Below are positions 44,795 to 57,317 of a stretch of 64,000 bases of DNA, piece after piece. This DNA comes from Flaccisagitta enflata (Eukaryota > Chaetognatha > Sagittoidea > Aphragmophora). Position 1 is the stretch's first letter. Each line of letters begins with the position of its first letter. The position numbers were made by a program, and so were the translations under genes. The stretch is taken from NCBI GenBank assembly GCA_965153355.1, contig OZ231127.1, positions 3,968,001-4,032,000 of the forward strand, given 5' to 3'. The notes below the pieces were generated by a model. It was not told the DNA's origin, searched no databases, and saw nothing but the letters and a program-made list of their open reading frames with translations.

Positions 44795-44890
44795 TTTAGG
44801 GTTAGGGGTAGGGTTAGGGTTAAGGTTGGGTTTGGGGGTGGTTTTAGGGTTAGGGTTAAGGTCAGAGCTAGCGTTAGGGCAAGGTGAGAG
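44795..44890 (+). repeat. Degenerate telomere-like repeat (TTAGGG)n
   Basis: About 90 bp of agggttaggggtagggttag-type sequence with variants (gggttaaggttgggtttggg). It matches the common animal telomere unit, here internal and decayed. Confidence 0.8.
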
Positions 44891-45116
44891 CTGTGTTAAA
44901 TACATTTCAACCCAAATCTACACGAATTAAAGCTTCGCCCAAACGGAAAAACTTGATGAAAACAAAAGATCAGTATCGTCTTCGAAATTTTTTGCTGTGC
45001 TTGTATTTATTTGATACAGGGGAAAATTGCTGCGAAAATCATACGCTTTTCTAGCAGGAGGGTATAGCTTGAGAAATTTTGCTCGCAGGAAGCAAAAAAT
45101 TTTGCCGAGCCCTGTA

Positions 45117-45290
45117 CAGTAGGACCCCGCCTCATCGGTTCCATTGGGACTGAAGATTTTCCACCTTTTTCTCAGGATAACCTTTAAAGAGGTAAAATAA
45201 CATTAAAAACTACAACTTGGGACCTCAAAATACTGACCTTTATTGATGGGGAACCTTAAAAAGCGAGGCTGTTATTGCGGGGTTCCACTG
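45117..45290. mobile_element. pogo/mariner-like MITE with TA target site
   Basis: cagtaggaccccgcctcatc at one end, cggggttccactg at the other, TA on both sides. It is the same family as 43542-43717, opposite orientation. Confidence 0.9.
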
Positions 45291-45870
45291 TAGTGTGAAC
45301 TATTAAATGAAAGGAAACTTTGCATGGAATAGCAATATGGAATGAAAAAATGAGTCAATACAACTCACAAGAATCTGTATTACCACCACCTTTCCTGTTG
45401 GTGAAGAATCTATTTTTTCATAAAGCCCTCCACCAGGAAGGATTTCCCTCTTGTATTGTACACGTATGAAATCGGCGAAAAAAAACAAAAAAAAACCCAG
45501 AGTGATGTCATTCTTACCCTGGATTGGCTGTCAGACAGTAGTAAGAGACTTAGTCCGTCCATCGGTACATCGATCCATAACGCACGAGTCGAAAAGAGGA
45601 AAAACGAGCGTTTAAGATGCTTCTTTTGGGTGTGTGTGTGTGTTAAGCAGCTTCGAAAAGGGTTTATGAAGGGGCGGTCGAATTCGATCGATATTATCTA
45701 TTTTTTCGTCTATCCGGTGGACGAAATGGTGATGCCTTTTTTCGCCTAATCATAACAAAAAGTCGATACGAAATGAGACAATGAGCGGCAATGATGCCAT
45801 TATCAATGGTACACAATGGTGCCGAGCGATTTCCCTATCTTTTTTCTCTTCCTTATCCTCTTCCTCATCA
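45291..45870. other. Unassigned intergenic sequence
   Basis: A hairpin-element-like remnant at 45490-45600 (tggctgtcagacagtagtaa). No convincing gene: the 45644-45749 frame has an AG upstream but no other support. Confidence 0.4.
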
Positions 45871-45871
45871 A

Positions 45872-45874
45872 ATG

Positions 45875-45955
<81 letters not shown>

Positions 45956-46048
45956 GTCCTCTCCTCGAAAAAATGACCATTTCGACCCAACTCAAAAATC
46001 CTGCCCAAAAACCGAATCGAAACAATAGTCGAAACATATCGAAGCTGC

Positions 46049-46132
<84 letters not shown>

Positions 46133-46135
46133 AGG
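45872..46135. repeat. (TC)n and (GT)n microsatellites
   Basis: (TC)n at 45872-45952 and (GT)n at 46052-46129, followed by a family C far-end fragment (tgcccctgcccacccgtccg, 46162-46181). Confidence 0.96.
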
Positions 46136-46436
46136 GGGCATGGGGTGCGGGTTGGGGTTGGATGCCCCTGCCCACCCGTCCGCAATGATATTGTGACTCC
46201 CGAATCACTTGTTCTCAAGGTCCAGCACTTAAAAAAAAAGAATTTGAGCTGATTTTCAGATGGTTGAGGCTTTACATATTTATTTGACCACACAATTTGA
46301 TCTTCTTTAGGGGCAAATCAACAAGAAAATAGAATTAAGATATTTGAGCGGGTATCATTTTAAGGTATGAAAATTTTTCAATAGATTTCTTACTTTCCAT
46401 TAGGTTTAAAAGTCCTGATTACAGCTCACAAAATGG

Positions 46437-46583
46437 AACAAGACCGGATACACGGCAGGACAGTCGCGGATGGTTGGGCAGGGGCCGTAATGCAAAAACC
46501 GCTCGAAATTCAGAAATATTTGTTACGTACCAACCTACCGACCGACACGCCAAGGTGTAGAGTCGCGTGTCCGCGACTAAAAA
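46437..46583. mobile_element. Family B hairpin element with altered arm
   Basis: aacaagaccggatacacggc, cagtcgcggatggttgggca, ending agagtcgcgtgtccgcgact then aaaaa. The arm here is GTCGCGGA/TCCGCGAC instead of GTCGCGTG/CACGCGAC, and the far end is changed to match. Confidence 0.8.
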
Positions 46584-47269
46584 GTTTCACTAAGCAAAAT
46601 AAATAATCATTAAATCGTAAAATCTTTCAACCTGCATCAAAGTTGCTACAACATCAGTGGCCCAGAAGATATTATTTGTCTTTACATATATCCAAGCATA
46701 AAATAATACGTAAGTCAATACTTTGCTGGCCATTTGATTTTGAGAAAAATAATTGGTCTTCGCTCCTAATACCCTACCTCAATACATCGTTTCGAGGCTC
46801 CATCCAGTTGGCAATGGTAAGTGAAGTAACACTTGAGAGAATTTGACTTTGTCGCGGACAAGAAAAGCACCATCCAATAGAAAGCGCCGAAACCAAGATT
46901 CATTTTCAGTTGAATTGTATTTTTTAGCTTCGTAGTGACGATCTTTAAAACGTAGTAATTTAAGCTAAGCCTCTATCCTTTGCTCCTGTTTAATGTTTGT
47001 TTACGATACGAGTCATCTTCAAATTTTCCATGGGCATGTTTCTAGTAACAAGCAAAAGACGCGGTTGTTCCTGTTGAACGCGTTTTCAACGTGAGCACCT
47101 ATTCAAGAATTTCATCTGTCCCACGAGGGAGTGAACGAAGTGAGTAAGCGAGCCCGTGAACGGAGCGAGCGAGCGAAACGGGCGTAGCGAAGCGCACGAG
47201 CGATCGATAACGAACGAACGATCGATGACTAAAATAAACGAAAACGAATTTCTTATCTTCTCCTCTCGC
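46584..47269. other. Unassigned sequence
   Basis: Contains a 'gagcgagcgagcgaaacggg'/'cgaacgaacgatcgatg' stretch at 47130-47230. No gene recognised. Confidence 0.35.
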
Positions 47270-47515
47270 CGTCTCCGTGTCTCTGTCCCCGTGTCTGTCT
47301 TTAGGTCTACGTGTCTGTCTTTTCGTCTCCTTGTCTGTCTTTGTGTCTTTGTGTCTGTCTTTTCGTCTGCGTGTCTGTCTTTGTGTCTCCGTATCTGTCT
47401 CTGTGTCTCCGTGTCTCTGTGTCTCCGTGTCTCCGTCTCTGTGTCTCTGTGTCTCCGTCTCTGTATCCCCGTGTCTCCGTCTCCTCCGTTTCCCTGTGTC
47501 TATGTCCCTGTCCTA
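47270..47515. repeat. Degenerate (CTGTGTCTCCGT)n repeat
   Basis: About 245 bp of gtgtctctgtgtctccgtct-like units. Ser/Cys/Val frames across it are artefacts. Confidence 0.9.
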
Positions 47516-48596
47516 GGGGACGCAACAGCACTCATTTTTCACATGTTCCGGGATAAATCCTCACGTCATTCCGTATTCATGATGAATTGATGAAAGAATC
47601 TCAGGCTTAATTGAAATTTTACTATTCAGTTATTTGTTCAACAATTCCGAGGAATTTCCTTGTTCCATGGAGTGAGTCTCTCCTTTAACGGTACCAGATA
47701 AATTTCTTGTTTATTTGGGGGAGGGGCTCTATGAGGCACTTTTCGGTAGGTCCGTCGGTTGGTCCGTCAGTCGGTCTGTCGGTCCATCGGTCCATCGGTC
47801 GGTCCGTCACAAAATTGTTTAATGGTTATGACACGGTGCAAGATCGCGTGAAATTTGGTAGTCACCAAGGTTAAAAAATTTAAGTGTCATAAAACCTTTT
47901 TTTTCTTCATAGCAGCATAGTATATCACTTTCTAGTTACAAAACATAAAAAATTAATGCAAAATCTATTTTAGTTAGTTAAATATTAATAATTTAATATT
48001 TAATAATGATTTTCATAATATGATAAGATTTTACCATATTTTTCAAGTATATTCAATTAGAAAATACTAATTGTATAAAATATCTATTTTTTAATAAGTT
48101 TTATATTAAATTGCCCTATTATAAGTTAATAAAAGCAATAAAAAGCCATTTTTTGCTCATTTCCTCATCATGTCATAATTTGAATGTTACAATCGGGATC
48201 TTAGCTTGCGATTACACATGGAGCAATTGTCTATAACTTCAATCATTTATACTTTGTTCGCGTATTCATTCATTCATTCATTCATTCATTCATTCATTCA
48301 TTAATTCATTCAATTTAGTCATGAATGATAACTGTTCTTTTATCTACTTTTTCCGTCAATAGCAATCCTTAAGTCTGAGCCTAATAGAAGGCCGAGCGAC
48401 CAACCAACTGACACATCAGTCTAATTCATGGAAGGGCAGGGGCGTGGATTGAACATATGCACACGCTGGACATCTGCACAGGACAAAAACAAGGACGGAA
48501 ACATGACCGATACGGAATCGCTTCAAATGGGCAGAAGCAGTTATTCTGTTGGGCAGGGACAGTTTTGTGGGTGGTAGGGGGCTGTTATGTGGGTGG
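47516..48596. other. Unassigned, with (TTCA)n and hairpin-like fragments
   Basis: 47745-47815 carries a gtccgtcggttggtccgtca stretch (hairpin-element interior without its ends); 48265-48312 is (TTCA)n; 48420-48595 has degenerate gggcaggggc motifs. Confidence 0.45.
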
Positions 48597-48845
48597 GAAG
48601 GAAAAGTGATGCATCCCTCCAACAATATCGTTGTGGATGGGTGGGCAGGGGCATCCGACCCCCAGCCTCACCCCAACCCCCAACTCCCAACCCCTCTCCA
48701 ACACAAACACACAATAACAACTGCAGCGTCAAAAATTGGCACTTTTCGACTTGATGACCCGGACGGACCAACGGACGGACGGACGGACCGTCAGACAGAC
48801 AGACGGACAAAGTTTCTTTTAGAGTTGTGTGTCCGCAACTAAAAA
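48597..48845. mobile_element. Family C hairpin element
   Basis: cgttgtggatgggtgggcag, ccggacggaccaacggacgg, ending tagagttgtgtgtccgcaac then taaaaa. Confidence 0.8.
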
Positions 48846-48905
48846 ATCAAGGTGCCATCAGTAGACGGATGGAGCAATAGTCTGAGACATAAACCTTGCC
48901 GCATA

Positions 48906-49057
48906 CAGTTGACTCCCCCTGTAATGGATTTTAAGGGACCAACAAATTTTATCTGTTATAAGCAAAATTCTGTTCTAGCCAATATGGGACAAAAAATTAG
49001 CATCTGTTATAGGCGGAATTCCGTTTAAAGCGGGTCCGTTGGAGCGAGGTTCAACTG
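48906..49057. mobile_element. pogo-like MITE with TA target site
   Basis: cagttgactccccctgtaat at the left and gttggagcgaggttcaactg at the right, TA on both sides. The interior 'gttataggcggaattccgtt' is shared with 16326-16490. Confidence 0.8.
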
Positions 49058-49589
49058 TATTTCTTGTAAGGGCGCATGACATCCTTGTAGTTGCGGACAT
49101 GTGGTAGTGATTGCTGGCGTGTCGGGCGGTGGGTATACTTCGGCGATCTGGCTATCAAAAAACGGTTCAATTAGGTTCAATTATTTAATTAATATTCGCG
49201 GATATAGGTTCGGTTCGGATACTGCTATAACCGACTTTCGGTTGCGGTTATCATCGGGTTTTTTTTTTGACAAAATGACATTTTTTTTGCATGTATGAAA
49301 ATTGCTGATCATCCCAGAATAGCAATGATAGATTTTAAAAAAATATATTTTTTAAGTTTTTTATTTTGTAAACTTGGATTATACTATTGTTGCATATTTT
49401 TTTTATTTCTTTATTATGTTTTATGTTTTATCTTTATTTACTTTTAATACAAAATAGATTTAGCAAATGATCATTAAACATGATGGATGCATATATCATA
49501 AGTCTTGCTTTCATCCTACCTACCTAGCGTTTGTATTCCACTAGAGAAACTTTGATTGTAAAATGGATAGTTTTCATAAAAATGGATAA
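49058..49589. other. A/T-rich intergenic sequence
   Basis: No gene or repeat family recognised. Confidence 0.4.
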
Positions 49590-49960
49590 GACAAGGCCAA
49601 AACCTATAAGTCGCGTGCGATACTTACAGACTTAAAATGACTTAGAATGACTTAAAATGCCTTAGAATGACTTAGAATGCCTGAGAATGAGTTACAATGA
49701 CTTAAAATGACTTAAAATGATCAAAAAGGACTTAAAACGACAAAATGACCTAATGACCGAAACTGACTTAGAATGACTAAAAATGACTTAGAATGACTTA
49801 GAATGAGTGAGAACGCCTTAAAATTACTTAGAATGACTAAAAATGACTTAAAGAAATAAAAAGGATAAAAATAGTAAAGTGTGACCAACCAACCAACCGA
49901 CCAACCGACCAACCGACGGACAAAGCGGGTTGTAGAGTCGCGTGCACGCGACTAAAAACC
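49590..49960. mobile_element. Family B hairpin element with 'aatgactta' minisatellite
   Basis: acaaggccaaaacctataag then tcgcgtgcg, an internal 11-bp array (gaatgacttaa, 49625-49860), then gaccaaccaaccgaccaacc and the perfect hairpin gtcgcgtgcacgcgac then taaaaa. Confidence 0.9.
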
Positions 49961-50009
49961 CCAAAATTTACTGCAGTGATTAAATCATTTATCAGCGCTA
50001 ATGTTGTTA

Positions 50010-50384
50010 AAACAAGGCCAACACCTATAAGTCGCGTGCCAGATTTACAGGGTAAGAAGGACTTAGAATGACTTAAAATGACTTAGAATGACTTAGAACG
50101 ACTTAGAATGACTTAAAATGTCCAAAAGGACTTAAAATGTCTAAAAAACCTAAGGACCAAAAATGACTTAAAATAACTTAAAATGACTTTGAATAACTTA
50201 AAATGACTTAGAATGACTCAAAATGACTTAGAATAACTATTAATGACTAAAAAAGACTTAAAATGACCTAATAGTTGACGCTTTATTACAAAAAAAGTAA
50301 AGTGTGACAGACCGACGGACGGACGGACCGACGGACGGACCGACAAAGCGGGGTGTAGAGTCGCGTGCACGCGACTAAAAAAAA
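50010..50384. mobile_element. Family B hairpin element with 'aatgactta' minisatellite, second copy
   Basis: Same layout as 49590-49960, ending tagagtcgcgtgcacgcgac then taaaaaa. The two lie in tandem about 50 bp apart. Confidence 0.9.
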
Positions 50385-50827
50385 TAGCTACATGCAAAAA
50401 TCGTCCTTAATTTTGACAAACTCGGTTCCATTGATGAATTGCAAAACACCAGTAAGAGATACAAGGCCAACATAGTGACAGTGTAGAGCAGTGGGCAGAG
50501 TTATTAAACACTTGAGAACTACTAAAAAAATAATGTTCAACGGTCACAGAAACATACGTAGACGCGTGTCTTGGTTCTACAAACAATAGCATGAGATAAG
50601 GGCACAGGAAGAGGAAGAGGAGGAGGAAGAGGAAGAGGAGATAGGTCATTAGCCATGACCGATCATAACCGCATCAATTAGTAGTTACTGATAAGCCGGG
50701 TTATAGCTATTAACAAACCTACGGTAGGTTAAAAGCGGGTATCCGCCGTCCATTAGCGGTTGGGGGAACTGTAACCACGGCTACTTGCTCCCTGTTTTTT
50801 TCTTTGTTTCTTGATTATTTCCCCTTT
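50385..50827. other. Unassigned sequence
   Basis: A GGAAGA purine patch at 50608-50640. The minus-strand frame at 50407-50649 starts in this patch and has no domain or splice support. Confidence 0.4.
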
Positions 50828-51570
50828 TTTAGATGCGTCATCGCATCTCTATAAGAGGGTCTGTCCATCTGTCCGTTGGTTCGTCCGTCGGTCGGTTCGT
50901 CCATCTGTCCTTTGGTCCATCGCACGTAGATTGGAGAGTGTACCATAACAGGTCAAAAATATAAGCCAGTGCCTGGAGATGACAGCTATGGCATAAAAAT
51001 GTTCTTAAGTATGTGTAGATTACACCTATATGGGGTTTTGCCTGCGTCATGATTCATCTAGGGACATTTTTTTGCTCTTGAACTCAGTAGGTTCAACATT
51101 TTGGAGGCTCTGAATGGACAAGATTTTTTTCATCTGAGATTGGAATTTTGCGAGTTTTTTTTTAATAGGTCCTACAAATTTAGGAGCAGGCTTACCAAAT
51201 TTTACACATGGGGTATTCAATCAATCCTGAACCTTTGCTGAAGATTTGGCATCCTCCCTCTTATTATAAGTACCATTTTTCATTTCTAGAATAGTACCAT
51301 ATGAAATGGAAAAAACATTTTTTGCCGCATTTTAATTTGAGAGAAGTAGTTAACTTCAAGGGGCAAAAAGAGGCTTTGGATTGGCTATGACGCAGGTAAA
51401 ACCATATGTTTTCTTGCTCAGGGTAAGCAACTGTACTAGTTTCAGCCGTTTATTTAGGTCAAAAGTGCCAGCATAATTTTTTTTGTCTTGAGGTGACGTC
51501 CTCTGGGAACATAGTGCGTCGGTCCGTAACGCCTCTTCTACTTTAGTTGCCCGATCGGGCTTGTTTCCTT
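50828..51570. mobile_element. Family F hairpin element with a nested foldback element
   Basis: ttagatgcgtcatcgcatct, ctataagagggtctgtccat, far end gtgcgtcggtccgtaacgcc then ttagttgcccgatcgggcttgtt. Nested at about 51027-51408: ends atatggggttttgcctgcgt and the complement atgacgcaggtaaaaccata. Confidence 0.65.
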
Positions 51571-52159
51571 CTTACATTTTGTTGTGTTCTTCCTTATTTT
51601 ATGACACGTGGTACAAAATTGTTATCAAAACATTTTACTTTTCTTTTACTTTTCTTTTCTTAAAAACTCTTAATTTTTAATTCCTTTTTGTTTTTTGTTT
51701 TTTTATTCTATTAGTTTTGCCTTCCTTCTTTTGTTTTTTCATTTTCTCTTCTTCTTATTTTCTTTCTTTCTTCCCTTTTCTCTTTTTCAAAATTCTTTTT
51801 CTTGGAGTCTTGAGGCCCATTTCAAATCCTTTATGCTGAAATCCCAGCCTTAAGGCCCATGGCCTTAGTTCAAAGCCCAAATCCCCATCTCAAGGCCCAA
51901 ATCCCAACCTCAAAGCCCCAATCTCAGCCTTAAAGACTAAATTTCAGCCTCAAGAACAGAATTCAGCCCCAAAACCAAAAGGCCCAAATCCTAACTGCTA
52001 GAAGGTGAAACTTCCTCATATGTGAAAGTATAGGTCATTAGCCCCTCTGAGGGTGCTGCCCTTCTTCCTTCCCTAACTTTAATCACAACTTACTTGGGTA
52101 GGGCACAGGTACCGCTGATCATTTAACGCTTTTGCTATTTTTCTTTGTTTTAGGGGGGG
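51571..52159. repeat. T-rich tract and degenerate 'aaggcccaaatcccagcctc' units
   Basis: 51600-51800 is T/C-rich; 51800-52060 has about ten degenerate units related to family D3 interiors, ending near a family D3-like end at 52010-52070 (tcatatgtgaaagtataggt). Confidence 0.6.
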
Positions 52160-53125
52160 GGGGCAGCTGCCCTAGAGAACACAGGACACAGGGGTGAATT
52201 TCCTTCCATCTGTTTCTTTGTTTGTCCATCTGTCTTTCTGTCTGTCTGTCCATCTGTCTATCTGAATATCCCTCACAAGGCCCAAATCTGGCTCTTTCAG
52301 GTATGAAATCAATCCCAAGAGACCCAAATCAACCCTCTCAGTTCCAAAATCAACCTTTTTGGGCAGCGGCCCCGAAGGGGACGAAGTCCTGTAGAACACA
52401 GGGGGACTTTCATTCGTTTGTGCGTGTGTCCTCCCCCCCTGGCCTTGAGACTCAAATCTCTGAATCAAGGCTCAAATCCCAGCCTATAGGCTAAATTTAC
52501 CTTCTCAGGCCTGAAATCTGCCCTCTCAGGTCTGAAATCTGCCCTTTCAGACCTGAAATCTGTCCTTTCAGGCCTTATCCCCGCTCTCCCAGATTCAAGG
52601 CCTGAGAGGGCAAATTTCAGGCCTGAGAGGGTAGATTTCAGGCCTGAGAGGGCAAATTTCAGGCCTGAGAGGGCCTGGGGGGGCGGACGGATTGACGGAC
52701 AGACGGACGGACGGACGAAAGTCCCCCTATGTTCTACAGGACTTCGTCCCCTTCGGGGCCGCTGCCTTGCTTCTTCTCACTCCAATTTACAATCATGCAA
52801 AGCAGGGCAACGAGTATTGCTGACCACATATTGCCTTTAGGCGACCTGTTAGGCCTAAAATCAGTCCATTTTGGCGCAAAGTCAGCACACTTTGGCCCTG
52901 AATCAACCCTCCCAAGCTTGTATTCAGCCCTCTCAGGTCTGAAAGGAGCCCTTTAAGGTCTCAAATTTGCCCTCTCAAACCTGAAACCTGACCTCTCAGG
53001 ATTGATGGACATGTGGAAATTCACTCCAGTGTCCTAAAAGACATCGGCCCTCTAAGGCCGCTGCCCTACTCTCACGCCACTTTTTCAGCTGATCACTCAA
53101 AGCAGGGTATTAGATACCGCTTACA
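52160..53125. mobile_element. Cluster of family D element ends
   Basis: Ends at 52165-52200 (one copy), 52360-52410 with 52720-52770 (a pair: ggcagcggccccgaagggga and tccccttcggggccgctgcc), and 53030-53070 (catcggccctctaaggccgc). Interiors are 'aggcctgaaatctgccctct' units in both orientations around 52590, making a palindrome. Confidence 0.7.
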
Positions 53126-53825
53126 TTGTGTGATTCTGGGCTCATTGTTTATCTCTTTGTCTGCTTAATACTTCAATTATGTTGTTTGGCCAGCAGCCTC
53201 AAATATAACACAGGGGTGAAGCTTCATACATCTATTTGTCTGTCTGTCCGCGACAACCCTCAAAAAGCCTGTGGCCTCAATCCAGCTGGAGACCTGGAAT
53301 CAACCCTCCAAGGCCTGAAATCATCCCATTTAGACCTTGAATCGACCCTCTTAGACCAAAAATCAGTTTTCTTAGGCCTTGAATCAGCTCTCTTAGGCCC
53401 TAAATCATCCCTCATTGACTTAAAATCAGCTCTTTTAGGTGTGCATCAATTCTCACCTTGCTGAAATCAGCCCTCCCTGCTCTTCATCAACCCTTACAGG
53501 CCTTAAATCAGCTTTCACCTGGCTGAAATCACCCCTCACTGGTCTTAAATCAATCTTTACAGGCGTAAAATCAGCCTTAAATCAAGATAAGCCCTTTTAC
53601 AACTAATTGCCAAATCGAGATCACTGTAGCTTAAAATAAGACCACCTTATCACCTTAACACCTCATGCAAGGCAACAGAACATATGAGATCCTTGTTGCT
53701 CATATGAGGGGTCCCCCAGGACCCCTGGGGCCCAGGCACCTTTTTTCAAATGGCGGTGACTACTCTTTTGCAAGACCTTGGATTTAATTGAGCTTACTGG
53801 CCCCTAGAGCCTAAAAATATGCTCT
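53126..53825. repeat. Degenerate 'ggcctgaaatca(g/t)ccctc' repeats
   Basis: Units of about 25-30 bp continuing the family D interior type to about 53600; 53600-53825 unassigned. Confidence 0.55.
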
Positions 53826-54575
53826 TTAAGGCTTAAATTATGTCTTGAGAGAAAACTCACATTTTTGTCATTTTGACACATCTCATTGAAAATTATGAAT
53901 TTGCATAAAAAATGAAAAAATGCAAAAACAAAAAACATCAGCCTCATGCAAAATCCAGTATCTAGAGGCTCATGTCTTTGAAAATGCAAAATTGCTTTTA
54001 GTTTTCCGTATTCATAATTTTTAAAATTCAAAATGTTTTTTTCCAAAATCTTAGATTGCGACACATCTCAGCAAAAAATAAGTAAAAACGCAGGTTAAAA
54101 TGATCGCAGGTGGATGAAATTTAAACTGTAAGTGGATTACTCATCCAGTTCACTTGTCTTAAAATCTTGTGGGGCTGCGCCATCAGGAAGTGCGCCAATT
54201 CAAGGCCTATATCAAGTCTAAAGAGAAAAATCACAATTTTGTCATTTTGACACATCTCATTGAGAATTATGAATTTGCATAAAAAATGAAAAAATGCAAA
54301 AACAAAAGACATCAACCTTTGGCAAAATCCAATATCTAGAGGCTCATATTTTTGAAAATGCAAAATTGCCCTTAGTTTTCCGTATTCATAATTCTCAAAA
54401 TTCAAAATGTTTTTTTCCAAAATCTTGGATTGCAATACATCTCAGCAAAAAAAGAGTAAAAATGCGGGTTAAATTAGTTGCAGGTGGATGAAATTTGAAC
54501 TGTATGAGGATTACACATCCAGTTAACTTGTGCTAAAATCTTGTGGGGCTGCGCCATCAGGAAGTGCGCCAAATC
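53826..54575. repeat. Two direct copies of a 374-bp unit
   Basis: The marker aattatgaatttgcataaaa starts at 53891 and 54265. Units share aaaatcttgtggggctgcgc then catcaggaagtgcgcc. The interior resembles the A/T-rich core of family H MITEs. Confidence 0.88.
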
Positions 54576-55022
54576 AGGGCTGAACCATTTTTTTCCAAAA
54601 TTTTCCATTTTTTATTACATTTTGGCTATTTTTACATTTATTTTTATTTCGGCATCTAGATTTTAAAAATAAGAGTGGCAATTTTTTTCACACAAACCTG
54701 ATAATAGCCTGAATGGATTTCATTTGAGAAGACGAGCTGAACACAAAAAATGTATCCGTAACAGATCAAAGAAGTCATGATGTCTTGATCATTACAGCTG
54801 TTTTTTGAGATTTTGTCATTTTTCCTTTGAAGATATCACTTTAGTTTGGACTCAAATGAGCCCACCAGAGTATCATCTGCCTGGAAAGTGACAATTTACT
54901 ATCTATTATGCCAGTAGAACACGTTGTTGGTCAAGAATAACAGTTTTCGATGCAAAAATAAATGCAAAAATTACGTGACTGGCTAATTCACTTTTATCTT
55001 TCTCCGTGTCTTATTTAAATCG
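54576..55022. other. Unassigned sequence
   Basis: A/T-rich, no feature recognised. Confidence 0.35.
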
Positions 55023-55139
55023 TTTTTAGGTGCGACAAAGCACCTCTATAACTGGCCGTGTCCGTCGGTCTGTCTGTCGGTAACGCATTCGTTCGACGAT
55101 CCACACGTCGCACCTTATTGGCCTACTTGGCCTTGTTTT
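55023..55139. mobile_element. Family A hairpin element, complete minimal copy (117 bp)
   Basis: tttttaggtgcgacaaagca then cctctataactggccgtgtc, cggtctgtctgtcggtaacg, cattcgttcgacgatccaca then cgtcgcaccttattggccta cttggccttgttt. The GGTGCGAC arm (55029-55036) and its distal complement GTCGCACC (55107-55114) are perfect. Confidence 0.93.
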
Positions 55140-55886
55140 ATATCTCTGAATGGTAGAAAAGAAACTTTGTGGAGTAAAAGGCCATTTCAAACGTCGTTTT
55201 GAAAAAAATTGTTTGTCTGTCTGTATGCCTGACTTTTTTTTTTAAATGCCGACGCACGCGTCTTAGGTCTAATGACCTAGTTTGAATTAGGATTATCAGC
55301 TTAGAAAGATGAATGCCTTTCTAATTTAGCTCCACTAATTTTCAGTAGGGTAGAAAGGGGTGACAGAAAGGGCGGGAAGCAAGGGGGGCTAGGGGGTCCC
55401 TGCCCATTAAGGTTGTTTGCGCCTTTTGGGTTGGTTGCTGGGTGGTTAGAGGCTGGATATGGGAATTTTCTTTAGCTTGGCCAATCTGGCTCATAGTGAA
55501 GGTGGTTTAAGCCTTATGGGGTGGTTGCTGGGTGGTTAGAGGTTGGGTATGGGAATTATCTTTAGCTCGGCTGATCTGGTTCATAGTTCCACAGTACATA
55601 GCTTTCAAGCCTAGGGCCCCGTGGTAGCTTGATCCGGCTGAGGGGGAGGGGGGAGGATGGGGAAGAGGCTTCAGGGCACGGCAGGCATATTGACGAAGTA
55701 GAATAAAAAAATGTCTTCTTACATGGTATACGTTGTTTAAACCGATCTCTACGATTGCCTTGTACAGTAAATAAAAAAATCAAAAAGTTCGAACAGATTT
55801 TGATTTCTTTCTCACTTTTTTTAGAATTTCTCTTTTTTGTTTCAGACGCTTGTTCTGCAATGAAAGTCTGTTGAGGTTGAACGTAA
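55140..55886. other. Unassigned; short direct repeat
   Basis: 'ggttgctgggtggttagagg' occurs twice (55432-55451 and 55521-55540) within a roughly 90-bp direct duplication. No gene recognised. Confidence 0.45.
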
Positions 55887-55895
55887 CTGACGACG

Positions 55896-55989
<94 letters not shown>

Positions 55990-56192
55990 CGACGACGACG
56001 ACGACGACGACGACACCGACGACGACACACCGACGACGACACCGACGACGACACCGACGACGACACACCGACAACAACAACACCGACGACGACACACCGA
56101 CAACAACGACACCGACAACAACGACACCGACGACGACACACCGACAACAACGACACCGACGACGACACACCGACAACAACGACACCAACGAC

Positions 56193-56224
<32 letters not shown>

Positions 56225-56242
56225 CAACGACGACAACAATTA
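55887..56242. repeat. (CAA)n then (GAC)n/(CACCGACGACGA) triplet repeat
   Basis: About 95 bp of CAA triplets followed by about 250 bp of GAC-rich triplets with caccgacgacgacac units. Asn, Val and Cys homopolymer frames are artefacts. Confidence 0.96.
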
Positions 56243-57317
56243 AAATGACGAGGGCAATCTCGACGAAAACGATGAAACCGATCGATCAAAGAGCTAGAAA
56301 TTAAGGATGATTGAATGAACTAGTTGTAAGATGAATGAAAGAGTGAACCAATGAATGGATATGATAGTGAATAATGAACGAGTAAGCGCAATGTTGAAAG
56401 ATCTCTGTGTACTAACTGTATCTATTTCCTTGATACTATCGGTCTATTCTGCACTACTTGAATGACGTTTTCATTTTTCAAGAGTGCTCGTGCTAGAAAT
56501 TGAGCAAAGAATCATCGACTAAGTTGACATCGGTGGTAAAAACGTAAATTTGATCCCATTTCGTAAAAGACATATGAATATGGCTGCCGTGAGGGGGGAA
56601 GGGAGGAGTCGGTTCATATTTATCTTTCAATCTTCATATCTTCATAAAATTATATCTTCATATCTTCATATCTTCATATCTTAATAATATTTATCCTATT
56701 ATCTCACATCTAAAGAGGACGCATCTATTGGACATCTGTTGGCCTTGTTTTATACGAGAACGTCAATTTTGGGGCAATCCTTCTATGTTATTTAAGATCC
56801 TTTTACTGTTCTTTTGATTTCGGCAGATCGAAGTGCTACGCCCTCTGTGTTTTTAGCGCACTAAAAGCCTAAAACAAAAGATTTGATTTTGGGAAACTCG
56901 ATATATTCCCAACTCGTGAGCTGAGCGCAAGATGCAAAACATCATGCTCCTCCGTCCTTGATTCAAAATTTGATCTTATGGTGTTATAGGTAATTTCAAG
57001 GTAATTGCTCAAGGCTGAAAAATGTTCTGTCAACTCAGATCTTTTATGCTTCCTACCCTCTTCACTGCGCCTTCTGGTGTAGAGTCGCGTAGCACGCGAC
57101 TAAAAATTACTTACAACTTCCTAGCACTTTTCATGTTCAATTTGTAAATTAAAAGCCCAATCTACTTGGAAAATCGATTTGGGCTCGATCTCCGTCATCA
57201 ATGCTGAGTTGTAAGGTATTTCTAATGGAGACATTGATGATCATCCAATCCATCCAATCAGATTGGGCTCTAATTAGGCAAATGGAACATGAAATGTGCT
57301 TGGAAACAAGTTTTTAG
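56243..57317. other. Intergenic, no gene recognised
   Basis: A 'tatcttcata' microrepeat at 56625-56690, a family A far-end fragment at 56714-56755, and a family B hairpin fragment at 57077-57108 (gtagagtcgcgtagcacgcg). Confidence 0.45.

Noticed and set aside
45644-45749. Frame LRKGFMKGRSNSIDIIYFFV after an AG
   Set aside because: No family, no partner exon; the preceding region is repeat-derived.
47516-47588. Frame GDATALIFHMFRDKSSRHSV following ctag
   Set aside because: Short, two alternative frames equally open, no upstream exon.
50407-50649. Minus-strand Leu/Phe-rich start resembling a signal peptide
   Set aside because: The hydrophobic part is a translated GGAAGA purine patch.
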